From NCBI RefSeq assembly GCF_964023145.1, contig NZ_CAXIED010000001.1, positions 930,001 through 994,000 of the forward strand: a DNA stretch of 64,000 bases. The letters run 5' to 3'. Numbering within the stretch: position 1 is the stretch's first letter; each line of letters opens with the position of its first letter. The translations under genes and the position numbers were made by a program. Shown here one piece after another: positions 18,942 through 28,456 of this stretch. Source of the stretch: Chlamydia sp. BM-2023. Lineage in GTDB: Bacteria > Chlamydiota > Chlamydiia > Chlamydiales > Chlamydiaceae. Under the pieces are notes generated by a model. That model saw nothing but the letters and a program-made list of their open reading frames with translations. It had not been told where the DNA came from and ran no database searches.

Positions 18942-21728
18942 CTAAAATTTGATTTCACTGGTTACATTTAGGAAGTTACACAACGTAGATTTTGAAAAAT
19001 CTCCTCGGTAATTGATTCCTAGGCTCATATTTTTAAATGTTGTTGTATTTTTAATAACTGCAGATCCTGAGTGACGATCTACGTGAGTTCCTGATGTTAG
19101 CCATAATCCTTTGCTGACAGTCCTTAAGGTAATCACCTTGGGTTTTTTCCTATAAACTGTAGGGGTATAGGCAAACTGAAATTCCCAAGAGGTAGGTAGG
19201 AGGGTTTTATTTTCTTTATGGCAATAGATCCCTAAAGGTAGGGTAACATTTGTCAGTGGAGTTTTTACTTTGAAAAAGCGGATGTTGCTTCCTGTTTCTG
19301 TGAAGCTTTCTTGAGAAGCGCGTACTCCTAAAGCTTTTACAAAAGGGCGAAATAGCATGTTGGATATGCTTCCTTCAGGAAGCATACAAGCAAGCTCTGC
19401 TCCTAAGGTATTGCCATGGAATTTCCCTTCAGAGGTTGCTTTTTGTTCCTTATCTTGAGTTTTTACCTTGTTATGAGAGTAGCCATAACCTACGGAGGCT
19501 GTGGTAATCACATCGTAAAACCAAGGGATTTGTAGCTGAGCTCCTGTGAAATAGCAATTTGAAGAGACAGTGTTCTTAGTCTTTAGTTCTTTTATCTGAC
19601 TATAAAATTGCGCAAAACTTAGTGCAAAGTTGTGTTTAGTTTCTGAGGAGCCTTGAGCTTTCGCAGAGTATCCTTTTGAGAAAAGATTAAACCCTGGAAT
19701 GGCTTTGCGTGTTTTTTGAGCTATATAAGCTCCTAAGGCTCCTCCTGCGATCTCTCTATTAGAAGCTTCGCGGGGGGAACTTTCTAGTGTATGCAACCCT
19801 GTAATTACATTATAGGCAGATTGCCAAAGAGCATTAGAGATAATATCCGCACGATACTTAGGATTGGGAATATAATGGGTAGGAGTCCAATCAGCATAGA
19901 GAATGCGATGAGATGTATTTGCAGTTTCTAGAGTTGTTCCTGCTGTTGTTGTATACGTTTCCCAGTGGGGAGACCATATTCCTTGATAGCCATAGTGAAC
20001 AGCATCATTGATAGCTTCGATGTTTAAATCATCAATATTGATTTTGTTTGATTTATTATCACAAAGATACAGGAAGGGAACTTTAGTAATGCCTCCCGAG
20101 AGGTCTAAAGAGTCAAAAGGATCTTGGTTGTCATTATCTAGTAAAATTAAATCCCCGGAAATCGTGATCGAAGGATTGGTATCTTCAGAGTATGTCTTTG
20201 AAGGCGTAGTTCCCGTTGCTTGTGGATAAATCCAGATTTTAGGAGCTTCAGCTCCCTTTTGTAATATGGAGGGGAGATTTAGGGCTAATTTCTGTATAAC
20301 AATAGCGCTTCCTGTGGAACTTGGACTTGTTGCTCCTTTGCCTGCTGAGGCTATAACAGCACGGTTTCCTAAACGTAAAATACCTTCATTTTGAGTGAGC
20401 TTATAAAGAGCTAGCATGGCTTTATCTTCGACAGCAACAACGCCGTAGTTAATTAGCGAAGTGTTTCTTAAATAACTGCAATAGTCTTGTTCTAGAGTGG
20501 AATATTGTGGAACATGAGCCCCTGAAAATAGTACTGTTCCTAAATGATAGCTTTCAGGATTGAATGTTAATACGTGACTGGTTGTGTGCTCATGTTCAAT
20601 GGGATCATAAAATGCAGCGCGAAAGCCCTCTCTAGCTCCAACGTGAAGCTTTACCCCTCCCTTGTCTCCTCCTGAATGTATGGCGTTTCTTTTAACTGGA
20701 GTGTCGTTGTTGATGGTAAGATTTCCATCAAAGATAATGTCGCCGTAATCAGCTGATAAATAAAAGAAGATTGCTTGTGTAGTGTTATTTTGTATAGCTC
20801 CTCCGGAAGATGAGGAGTTATTTAAAAACATTACTGGTCCATTATCTTTTAGGGTAAGGGTATTTGTCATAATAGCGCCAGCATTAGATTTGGAATTATT
20901 ATGAGCAAAAATTATTCCCTGACGGTTGTTTGTCATTGAGATAGCATAGCAGTAAATAGCTCCCCCACTCCCGGCCTCAAAAGAGGAGTTGTTTATGAAG
21001 CTAATCTTTTCAAAGTTGTCAGTAACTGAGACATTGATTCCTAAAATACTGCCAGCAAGGGCTGCTTGATTGTCTGTAAATGAGATGGGAGATTTATTTT
21101 TAGAGATGGTGATATTTGTTGCATGTAAGCATCCACCGCTACTTCCGCTTTTTGTGCATTTATTATCTCTAAAGGTTATTTCCCCATCATTATTGATAAT
21201 ATCAATATTAGCTGCATATGCAGCACCGCCTCGTGATGCACAGATGTTATTTAAAAACTCTATAGGGCCGCGATTATCCAAGATTTTTAGTGTAGAGCTG
21301 CAGTTAATTGCTCCACCATTTCTGTCGGATACATATGCTAAATTATTGATAAACGAGCAGAGCTGCTTGTTATTTGAAATAGTGCAATTTGTAGAAAATA
21401 TAGCACCACCACTACCTTTGGTGGTGTTTTCTCGAAATATTACCGGACCAAAATTATTTGTGATATTGAGGTTTCTGGAGAGGACCCCCCCCCCCCCCGA
21501 ACCGGTAACGGACAATAGATGATTTACGCAAAAATGATTGTTATTGCTTATCTCAAAATCAGCATTTTGGTCGTGAAGTTTCCCTCTTGAAGTAAGGGGA
21601 TTTAAGCAAATCTTATCTGTTCTTTCGGAGCTAGGCAACAAATTGCGTTCTGCTGCCAAGCAGGATATTTGATAAGAGCAAGTTATTAAGCTAGCTAGCA
21701 AAATAAATGAGCAGGCGTAGGGATACAT
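18942..21728 (-). CDS. PmpE/F-family autotransporter, A-type, phase-variable, ON (928 aa)
   Basis: Complete frame from the ATG at 21728 through a G14 tract (21485-21498) to a barrel ending CNFLNVTSEIKF. Signal peptide MYPYACSFILLASLI... with cleavage near SCLA. The tract encodes residues 77-82 (SGGGGV), i.e. the first GGA-type repeat. About eight more repeats follow, then LSADYGDIIFDGN, APKIWIYP, FDSLDLSGGITKVPFLYLCDN and HYGYQGIWSPHWETY. Any tract length not equal to 14 modulo 3 would truncate it after about 80-110 residues. Promoter at 21768-21797; the B-type gene 16016-18916 follows after 25 bp, so an OFF state could also reduce expression of the second gene through polarity (inference). 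Confidence 0.95.
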   Translation of the reverse strand: MYPYACSFILLASLITCSYQISCLAAERNLLPSSERTDKICLNPLTSRGKLHDQNADFEISNNNHFCVNHLLSVTGSGGGGVLSRNLNITNNFGPVIFRENTTKGSGGAIFSTNCTISNNKQLCSFINNLAYVSDRNGGAINCSSTLKILDNRGPIEFLNNICASRGGAAYAANIDIINNDGEITFRDNKCTKSGSSGGCLHATNITISKNKSPISFTDNQAALAGSILGINVSVTDNFEKISFINNSSFEAGSGGAIYCYAISMTNNRQGIIFAHNNSKSNAGAIMTNTLTLKDNGPVMFLNNSSSSGGAIQNNTTQAIFFYLSADYGDIIFDGNLTINNDTPVKRNAIHSGGDKGGVKLHVGAREGFRAAFYDPIEHEHTTSHVLTFNPESYHLGTVLFSGAHVPQYSTLEQDYCSYLRNTSLINYGVVAVEDKAMLALYKLTQNEGILRLGNRAVIASAGKGATSPSSTGSAIVIQKLALNLPSILQKGAEAPKIWIYPQATGTTPSKTYSEDTNPSITISGDLILLDNDNQDPFDSLDLSGGITKVPFLYLCDNKSNKINIDDLNIEAINDAVHYGYQGIWSPHWETYTTTAGTTLETANTSHRILYADWTPTHYIPNPKYRADIISNALWQSAYNVITGLHTLESSPREASNREIAGGALGAYIAQKTRKAIPGFNLFSKGYSAKAQGSSETKHNFALSFAQFYSQIKELKTKNTVSSNCYFTGAQLQIPWFYDVITTASVGYGYSHNKVKTQDKEQKATSEGKFHGNTLGAELACMLPEGSISNMLFRPFVKALGVRASQESFTETGSNIRFFKVKTPLTNVTLPLGIYCHKENKTLLPTSWEFQFAYTPTVYRKKPKVITLRTVSKGLWLTSGTHVDRHSGSAVIKNTTTFKNMSLGINYRGDFSKSTLCNFLNVTSEIKF
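21485..21498 (-). repeat. Poly-G(14) slippage tract inside pmp (ON length)
   Basis: Fourteen C on the plus strand. Coding frame TCG-(GGG)4-GTC-CTC is continuous with the rest of the autotransporter, so 14 is ON here. The bases following the tract differ by two nucleotides from the gene at 1659-4513, which is why the same length is OFF there. Confidence 0.9.
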
Positions 21729-21767
21729 ACAGGGAAACTAAGATCTAAGATCACACACACATTTCCG

Positions 21768-21797
21768 CCTATACGCTAAGAAATATTGAATTGTCTA
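21768..21797 (-). promoter_or_regulatory. sigma66-like promoter, unit A
   Basis: TAGACA, 18 bp, TATAGG on the minus strand about 40 nt before the ATG at 21728; same as unit B. Confidence 0.65.
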
Positions 21798-21817
21798 GAG
21801 TTTTGTATGGAGAAGGG

Positions 21818-21882
21818 CTTGCCAGCAAAGGCATGTTGTGAGGTTGGACACCCTGCGGAGCTCGCATGCTTTTACTTGTAAG
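21818..21882 (-). repeat. Inter-unit inverted repeat, copy 3 (degraded)
   Basis: Third copy of the 65-nt structure. The arms have decayed (AAAGGCATG against CATGCTTTT; outer arm GTAAG instead of GCAAG). It is almost 300 nt from the nearest upstream stop (pmpH at 22175), so its association is with the downstream promoter. The rest of the 21883-22110 gap shows no gene. Confidence 0.5.
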
Positions 21883-22115
21883 TTGCTGTTAGCATATAGT
21901 TAAAAGTTTAGCGAATTCCCTACAGATAAGGAATAAGAGATTACTGAGGTTTTATTTTTTATGATCTCTGTAACAAAGACGGGGATAGCTAGGGTTATAA
22001 TTTCCTGAATGAAGAAGAACAGATCACAAAGCAAGATTACGTTACTTATGCTTTAGGATTTTTCCTGTATAGGTGGGGCTTTATTTAGAATTTTATATTC
22101 GGAGAAGTTGTTAAG

Positions 22116-22159
22116 AAAAAAAGGAGAGAAAAATCCCTAGGGCGATGAATCCTTCTCTC
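22116..22159 (-). terminator. Rho-independent terminator of pmpG-pmpH
   Basis: On the minus strand a stem GAGAGAAGGAT paired with ATTTTTCTCTC (two G-U pairs), followed by a T7 run, starting 16 nt after the pmpH stop. Confidence 0.75.
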
Positions 22160-22174
22160 GCTAGCTTGTGAAAA

Positions 22175-25141
22175 TTAGAATTTACTTTGTAGACCTGTCG
22201 CTATACGATGATTTGCTAAAGCTCTTTTTGAGTCAAAGACATAATCAAAATAGCCTGTGGTACGGTCTGAAAGTTCTAAGCTGTCATGCATTTGTAGGTA
22301 AAAGCCATTACGAGCAAGACGAGCTCCTTCTACAGAGAAACTTTCCTTATTTGTCATGATTGTCATGATGTTATGAGGATTTACACGATAAACATCAGGT
22401 TTATAAGCTAATTTTAATGTAATTGTCGAGGGAGCTTTTTTAAACGGCGTATGTAGTTCTGTTGAGAATCCTATGGGCAGGGAAATATTATGCCCACGAC
22501 CTCTTGAAAAGCTACGTGCGAGATCTCCTTTTTCTGTGAAGGCATTTTGCCACCCACCCATAAACTCTGCAGAGATAAACCCATTTAGCTCAAAATTATC
22601 AGCAATAGATCGTGTGAGCTTGCACCATGTTAAGAATGGATGGTCTACAGATAACGAAGCATAATAGGTATTGTTATGCCAGTTTCCTTTAGACTTGCGG
22701 GTGGGTTGTAAGTGGGGTTGTGGGTATTTAGTTTTCATACGATTTACTGTGTAGCCGTATGTAGCCTCCCAGGAAATTTTTATTTCATTATTTTGTGTAG
22801 CTAATGGGAATCCACCAAATAGCCCAACTAAAGTCATTTGCTCTGTGCTTTTCGCATCATAACGTCTGCTTTTTACCTGACCATAAAGCTGGCCAAAAGC
22901 TAACCCTAAAGAAGCATCATCAGGATAGTGAATACCAATAGTGGCTTGGTAACCTCCATATCTTCCTGCAAATCCATCGTATTGACCTCTTGAACGGTGC
23001 TGAATATAGTTCCCTAAAGCTTTTGCAGAGATAACAAGGCCTTCGTGTTCACATAGGCGATTTTCTGTTAAAGCATCTGAAAATGCCTGAGTCGCTAAAA
23101 AGGATGTCCATAGGGTGTTAGAGACTAAATCTCCACGTCGTGAAGGATCTAAAATATAGGGAGCTCTGTACGTAGGATTGGGACGCCAAGCAACATATAG
23201 GGTACGATCTGTTGTACCTTGAGGAATACCACCACTAGGTGTAGGAGCAAGTAGAGGAGTTGTCCATGATGATGACCAGACCCCTTGATAACCAAAGTGG
23301 TCAGAGACGGGGATGTCACCTGCAGTAAAATTAGTTTTTGTTGGGGCGGTATTATTGGAAGTAAAGGTAGCAACAGGAATAGACAGGGAGCTTAACAATA
23401 AAGGATTATCATAAAGATCAGTATCATTATCTGATACTAATGCGAGAGAGCCCTCTAAAGTAATAGTTTTGGTCCCCGAATTTACATTAGCTACAGACCA
23501 GTTAGGATTGAGGTAGGAAATAACATCAAATCCTAAATTTTTAATGGTAAAATCTATAGGGTCTGGCGCGTTTGTGATAGTTGTGGGTGTTGTCAATAGG
23601 CCAACAGTTCCTCCCGACCCTACCGTCAATCTTCCCGTGTCTGCTGTCAAGCCTAATACATTAAGAGTCGCGTTATTGGTAACAACGAGCTGACCATTGC
23701 CTACTATAGCATGTCCAAATAATGAGGATGTAGAGTTAGCAGGATTGAGTTTTTCTGATAAAGTCAGGGTATGCGCGGAAAATACCACAGATCCCGAAAA
23801 TTCCGCGGTATTTATGCTGATAATATCTGCTGCAGGTTTAGTAGTGAAATTTGTATTTCCCGTATTGACAATGGGATCATAAAATAAGATCTTTGAACAT
23901 CCTGATGCACTAATGGCAGCAATTTTTGCGTTGCCTTCGAGTTGAATAGCGTTACGCACTCCTGGGCGAGAATCAATCATATTGCCGAGGAAAGTCATGT
24001 TTCCTCCGCCAGAAGTTATCGTTAAGATAGAACCCGCTGGGTCTGTTTTATGCCCGACGTCTGATCCTGTATAGATAGCTCCGCCTTTTTTCGCGCGGTT
24101 ATTATAAAAAGTTGTCTCTCCCGCAGCATGTATTGTGAGATCTTTTGCACATATAGCTCCGCCATTTTCTTTAGCGGAGTTTTTAACAAAAGTCATATTA
24201 GAGATTGTGTTTAGGTTGCAGACTGTGGCGTAAATAGCCCCACCACTTTTTTCTGCAAGGTTATAACTAAACACTACGGGAGCAGTGTTGTTGTCAAACA
24301 TCACTGTTTTTGTAGGGGAGCAAAGTGCTCCTCCAGAACCAGCGGCTATTACAACATCAGGATTTGGGGTAACGGTTCCTAAACCATCAGCAGCGGTGTT
24401 TCCTGAGAAGGTAATAGGCCCTGTATTTCTTGCAAAAGTAATAGTACCATCATAGATAGCTCCGCCTGCGCAAGTCGCAAAGTTTTGCGAAAAGGTAATA
24501 GCTGCTGAGTTATTGCTAATATTACATGTCGTAGTAGGCTGGTTGACAATAGCCGAGCCGAAGTTCGCAGAGTTCCTATCAAAGGTAATTTGCTTACTGT
24601 TGTTTGTAATATCTAGCTGAACATCTGTATGGAAAATAGAGCCGAAGAAGCAATTAACAGTAGTAGTGGTAGGAGGAGGTGTACTGTTATTAGTAACGGG
24701 AGAGAATATAGTTTTGTTATTTGAAAATATCAAATTACGACAATTTGTTACTGAGGTGTTTTTCCCAGAAATTAGTCCGTTTTTACCTGTGGAGATATTT
24801 TCATCAAGGATTAGCTTTGATAGTCCTGTGAGAGTTAGCTTGTCGGTAGCTGAGATTAACGCCATCCCATCTTTTATAGGAGCGTAGCATCTAGAAAAAG
24901 CTAGATTGTGTTTCTGTCCCAGTATTGAGAAGTTCGTGGAGGAACCTAGGAAAGACGAAGCAAACTGTGCGCCGTGGACATCGTTAAAGGTAAGGTTAGA
25001 TGTAAGAAAGAAATCTTCACCTACATTGAAAAAAGGCAATACTGCTTTAGAATGGTTTAATGGTTGTTGGGCATAAACCAATCCTGAGCTGCATAGGCAA
25101 GCCAAAAAACAAAAAGAAGAAGATTTTAAAGAAAGAGGCAT
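22175..25141 (-). CDS. pmpH: Polymorphic outer membrane protein PmpH
   Basis: Recognised as the PmpH orthologue. The N-terminus MPLSLKSSSFCFLACLCS closely matches C. trachomatis PmpH, as do the TDKLTLTGLSKLI segment, CAGGAIYDGTITF, the block ending SGCSKILFYDPIV, YGYQGVWSSSWTTPLLAP, YVAWRPNPTYR and a barrel beginning LVSNTLW. Signal peptide about residues 1-24. About five GGA(I/L) motifs. Length 988 aa against roughly 1,010 in C. trachomatis. It follows pmpG after 25 bp and should be cotranscribed with it, as in other Chlamydia. The barrel ends in KF. No homopolymer tract is seen, so this gene looks constitutively in frame. Role: surface-exposed adhesin/antigen of the type V secretion class (family knowledge). 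Confidence 0.95.
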   Translation of the reverse strand: MPLSLKSSSFCFLACLCSSGLVYAQQPLNHSKAVLPFFNVGEDFFLTSNLTFNDVHGAQFASSFLGSSTNFSILGQKHNLAFSRCYAPIKDGMALISATDKLTLTGLSKLILDENISTGKNGLISGKNTSVTNCRNLIFSNNKTIFSPVTNNSTPPPTTTTVNCFFGSIFHTDVQLDITNNSKQITFDRNSANFGSAIVNQPTTTCNISNNSAAITFSQNFATCAGGAIYDGTITFARNTGPITFSGNTAADGLGTVTPNPDVVIAAGSGGALCSPTKTVMFDNNTAPVVFSYNLAEKSGGAIYATVCNLNTISNMTFVKNSAKENGGAICAKDLTIHAAGETTFYNNRAKKGGAIYTGSDVGHKTDPAGSILTITSGGGNMTFLGNMIDSRPGVRNAIQLEGNAKIAAISASGCSKILFYDPIVNTGNTNFTTKPAADIISINTAEFSGSVVFSAHTLTLSEKLNPANSTSSLFGHAIVGNGQLVVTNNATLNVLGLTADTGRLTVGSGGTVGLLTTPTTITNAPDPIDFTIKNLGFDVISYLNPNWSVANVNSGTKTITLEGSLALVSDNDTDLYDNPLLLSSLSIPVATFTSNNTAPTKTNFTAGDIPVSDHFGYQGVWSSSWTTPLLAPTPSGGIPQGTTDRTLYVAWRPNPTYRAPYILDPSRRGDLVSNTLWTSFLATQAFSDALTENRLCEHEGLVISAKALGNYIQHRSRGQYDGFAGRYGGYQATIGIHYPDDASLGLAFGQLYGQVKSRRYDAKSTEQMTLVGLFGGFPLATQNNEIKISWEATYGYTVNRMKTKYPQPHLQPTRKSKGNWHNNTYYASLSVDHPFLTWCKLTRSIADNFELNGFISAEFMGGWQNAFTEKGDLARSFSRGRGHNISLPIGFSTELHTPFKKAPSTITLKLAYKPDVYRVNPHNIMTIMTNKESFSVEGARLARNGFYLQMHDSLELSDRTTGYFDYVFDSKRALANHRIATGLQSKF

Positions 25142-25166
25142 GCCTCAACCCTGTCGTTAATAGTAT

Positions 25167-28154
25167 TTAGAATCGAAATTTACTTCCTAAATTTATATTG
25201 TAGTTGCGCGAAGATTTACGAAGTTCGCAACTACCATGGCTAAAGATTTCTATATTATTGTTTACAGCTGTATGGGAAGATCCCTGAATAAGTAGAGCAT
25301 GTCTATCTAAGTTTGTTGCTGTTGTATTCCAAGAAACTCCATTTGCCAGTAGTAATGTTTTACAGCCTGGATTTCTGCGATATACATCAGGGACATAAGA
25401 TAGCGATAGACTATAAAAATCAGGATGGTTGTGAGACCGTCTGTCAATTTTAAATCCACATGGTACAGACACATTTATTAAGCGTGTTGAACAGAAGAAT
25501 CGTGCTTCTGCAAGTTTTTCTTTAAATGTGCCGTGCTCAGCATAGCCAACCTGGCCGTTCACAAAAGGAACGATTTGATTTAGGTGTAATTGTCGAGATT
25601 GTAAAACAATGGGAAGGCTTCCGCCTATCTCTCCTAACCAACAATTGTTAACCCAGCTACCGTCTTCTTCAGGGGAGAAGGTATAGCGGGTTTTCATATC
25701 TTCATTAGTATGGCTGTAGCTTGCTCTAGCTGAAAATGATGTGAAGATAGTGTTGCTAATAGGATGTTTTATTGAGAGATAACCAGTACCGATTATCGCT
25801 TTTGATTTTGCTGTGGAGATTACATAATCCTTAGATTTCCCAAATAGTTGGGCGAAGGCTACTCCAATTACAGAATCAGAAATTGTTTGTGAATTTGCAC
25901 CTAGAACATAGCCGTTACTAATACGACGGAAACCATGAGCGTTAGCGCCGCGATCATGATGGAAGATATTTGAGATACCAGCTACCCAGAATCCCTTACC
26001 ATATCCAAAACCATCACAGCTTGTCGTAGCAAGTTCATTTATAGATCGGAGATCTATAAATGTCCCCCACAAACTGTTTGGAACTAAAGAGGCATGTCGC
26101 TCAGGACTAGGGGTGAACCCTCTTTTATTCCAAACAGCTTTTAGGGTTTTCTTCTTCTTATCAGTAGAATCTTCCAAAGAAAGTGTCCACGAACCTTGAT
26201 AACCATATTTAGGATCTACATCTCCTCGAGGTGTGAGATTAAGATCGGTAGTAGTTACTTTACTTGCTGTTTCAGCAGCTAAAACAAGCGGAGTAATGGT
26301 AACGGTATTTTGGTTAAACAAAGCGTGGTTTTCGTAGGCGTGCCCGGTTGCATCATCTAAAGAGATGGAACCACTTGCAGTGACATCTCCCGCGGCATTC
26401 TTCGCTTCAATGGTTGCCCCCGTACCAGTTGTTGTAAAGGAGGCGATGTTCAGGTGCAGATTTGTAATCACAACTTTACCGTCAGCATTAGCAGCTGTTG
26501 CGTTGTGAGAGTGTTGTAAGATTTCAAGAGTTGTTCCATTGTCCATTAAAAGAACAGAGTCTTGATCTTGAGTAAAAGATGTAACAGCTAGTTTTGCATT
26601 GTTTGCCAAAACGAGCTTTCCTCCGGAGAGGTTAACCTTTTGATAAATAGTAGAAGTTAAGTTGTCAGCTTGTGTTGTATCAACAACGTCTAATCCCGAA
26701 AAAACTACAGAACCTATGTAGTTAGTAAAGGGGGCTGTGGAACCTCTTTTAGGGTTAATCTCCAATAGTTGAGTATTAGCAGCGGTTGGAGGTTTGCCAA
26801 CAATAGGATCATAGAAAAACAGACTGTGATCACCAGAAGCTGATAGAGAGGTAATCAAAGCTGAAGCTGAAAGTGAAATCGAGTTTCTTATATTAGCTGG
26901 AGTTGCAGTTCCGTTATTTTGGAGATTTTGATAGAAAACCATATCTCCGTAATCAGCAGAAAGCTTTAAAGATCCATTATCAGATACGCTGATCGCCCCT
27001 CCGGAAGCAGCTCTATTATCTCGGAACATCGTAGGTCCGCAAGATTCAATAGTAACCTTTTCTCCGAAAACAGCTCCGCCAGCGGTTGCTGCGACGTTAT
27101 TTGCGAATAGGGCTTCAGTTTGATTTGTTATGACTATCCCGGTGTAATCATCTGGACTAGGAGCAGGATTAGGAGGAGTTGCAGCAGTCCCAGCCCTTTT
27201 TGAAAAAATGGCTCCGCCTTGCCCTTCAGGATTGGCGTTAGCAGTAGCGTCAGTAGATGCTGGAGATGCAAAGTTATTTTGCATTAACAATTTTCTATTA
27301 TTAGAAAATGTTACGTTTCCTTCGCAATAAATGGCGCCACCTGATCGTGCAACGTTTGCATCAAATTGTATGGAGCCGTTTTTTGAAAGCGTTATATTGG
27401 CAGTTTGCTGACCTGTAGTCGCTGTATCTGCAGAATGTATAGCACCACCATGCTTCTCTGCAGAGTTAGATCTAAAGAGTAGTGAAGGACAGTTCGTGAT
27501 AGATACACTGTGTGATGAGCCTATAGCTCCTCCACCTGCCGCTACGTTACCGGTAAATAGCGCATTCTTTTTTACGCCGTTAATATTTACATGTTTTGCC
27601 CAAAGGGCTCCACCGTTGTTATCTGCGCGGTTATTTTGGCATAGCAAATTTTGAAAATCTGCAATGAATAAAGGGGCGGCTACATAGACACCGCCGCCTT
27701 TTGGTGATACAGCAGTGCTGCCTGTGGCAGCCTGAGCGCTAAGAACTACGCAGTTAAGAAGAGAAAGGGTATCTAGTCCCACGAGAGAGTAGGGGCTATT
27801 AGCTTGAGTGGCATCTGGAGGTGTAGAGCTAAGAGCAGCACCATTTACAGATGTGCGCAGATTGGTAAATGTTAACTTGTGGCCACGTCCTACGATTGTC
27901 ATAGGACCTACAGAGTTAGAAAAGCAGCTTAAGGGGGTTGCAGCCATGGAGTTGTCAATGTTTAAAACATTTAAATCTCCAATTAAAATGGCTGTTGTTC
28001 CTTCAGGATTTGATGTAATCGTATAAGGAAATGTTTCTCTAAGATTTCCGTTGTAAGTTCCACTAGGTACGAAAATGTTTAAAGCGAATGCTTGATACGA
28101 GCAGGGCAGAGTTAGCGTTGTGGAGATAAGGAGCTTACGAAGAGACGCTTTCAT
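25167..28154 (-). CDS. pmpG: Polymorphic outer membrane protein PmpG
   Basis: Orthologue of C. trachomatis PmpG: shared VPSGTYNG, TFPYTI, the segment NIDNSMAATPLSCF, VGRGHKLTFTNLRTS and NGAALS, LSADYGDMVF, YGYQGSW, LVPNSLWGTFIDLRS and KGFWVAGISNIFHHDR. Signal peptide 1-24 (MKASLRKLLISTT...QAFA). About eight GGA(I/V/L) repeats between residues about 150 and 390; barrel from about residue 700 to the C-terminal KFRF; 995 aa, close to the family length. It leads a two-gene operon with pmpH. A promoter with TTGATC, 17 bp, TATTTA lies at 28187-28215. It is the conserved founder of the G-family, of which nine further relatives lie to its right. Confidence 0.95.
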   Translation of the reverse strand: MKASLRKLLISTTLTLPCSYQAFALNIFVPSGTYNGNLRETFPYTITSNPEGTTAILIGDLNVLNIDNSMAATPLSCFSNSVGPMTIVGRGHKLTFTNLRTSVNGAALSSTPPDATQANSPYSLVGLDTLSLLNCVVLSAQAATGSTAVSPKGGGVYVAAPLFIADFQNLLCQNNRADNNGGALWAKHVNINGVKKNALFTGNVAAGGGAIGSSHSVSITNCPSLLFRSNSAEKHGGAIHSADTATTGQQTANITLSKNGSIQFDANVARSGGAIYCEGNVTFSNNRKLLMQNNFASPASTDATANANPEGQGGAIFSKRAGTAATPPNPAPSPDDYTGIVITNQTEALFANNVAATAGGAVFGEKVTIESCGPTMFRDNRAASGGAISVSDNGSLKLSADYGDMVFYQNLQNNGTATPANIRNSISLSASALITSLSASGDHSLFFYDPIVGKPPTAANTQLLEINPKRGSTAPFTNYIGSVVFSGLDVVDTTQADNLTSTIYQKVNLSGGKLVLANNAKLAVTSFTQDQDSVLLMDNGTTLEILQHSHNATAANADGKVVITNLHLNIASFTTTGTGATIEAKNAAGDVTASGSISLDDATGHAYENHALFNQNTVTITPLVLAAETASKVTTTDLNLTPRGDVDPKYGYQGSWTLSLEDSTDKKKKTLKAVWNKRGFTPSPERHASLVPNSLWGTFIDLRSINELATTSCDGFGYGKGFWVAGISNIFHHDRGANAHGFRRISNGYVLGANSQTISDSVIGVAFAQLFGKSKDYVISTAKSKAIIGTGYLSIKHPISNTIFTSFSARASYSHTNEDMKTRYTFSPEEDGSWVNNCWLGEIGGSLPIVLQSRQLHLNQIVPFVNGQVGYAEHGTFKEKLAEARFFCSTRLINVSVPCGFKIDRRSHNHPDFYSLSLSYVPDVYRRNPGCKTLLLANGVSWNTTATNLDRHALLIQGSSHTAVNNNIEIFSHGSCELRKSSRNYNINLGSKFRF

Positions 28155-28186
28155 TGACTCAGGAGATGCAACAAGATTTGTTTTTC

Positions 28187-28215
28187 TAAATAAACAAAAG
28201 GTATTAAAAGATCAA
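28187..28215 (-). promoter_or_regulatory. sigma66-like promoter of pmpG
   Basis: TTGATC, 17 bp, TATTTA on the minus strand, -10 box about 33 nt before the ATG at 28154. Same -35 core and spacing as the promoters at 32536, 35386, 41066 and 57787. The rest of the 302-nt gap 28155-28456 holds only the next gene's terminator. Confidence 0.55.
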
Positions 28216-28413
28216 TAAGATAGAAAAGAGCGGGACCCAATCTATTATTAATAAGAGTTTTAGGTTGGCTTGGCTGAGAGGGAAGATTAATAATTCTTAA
28301 TGATTTGAGTGAAGGACTGTATTGTGTGATTAAGAAGGAATTTTACTTCAGAGAAAATATTGCCTAGGAATACCTCAGGAAGGGTATATGCTAATGTCTA
28401 AAGATAGGAAAGT

Positions 28414-28437
28414 GTAAGGAGAGGGGGCTCTCCTTAC
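28414..28437 (-). terminator. Terminator hairpin of the barrel-only gene
   Basis: Perfect 10-bp inverted repeat GTAAGGAGAG / CTCTCCTTAC with a 4-nt loop, 20 nt after the stop at 28457; short T-run after it on the minus strand. Confidence 0.65.
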
Positions 28438-28456
28438 TTAAAGAGTTATAAAAAAT

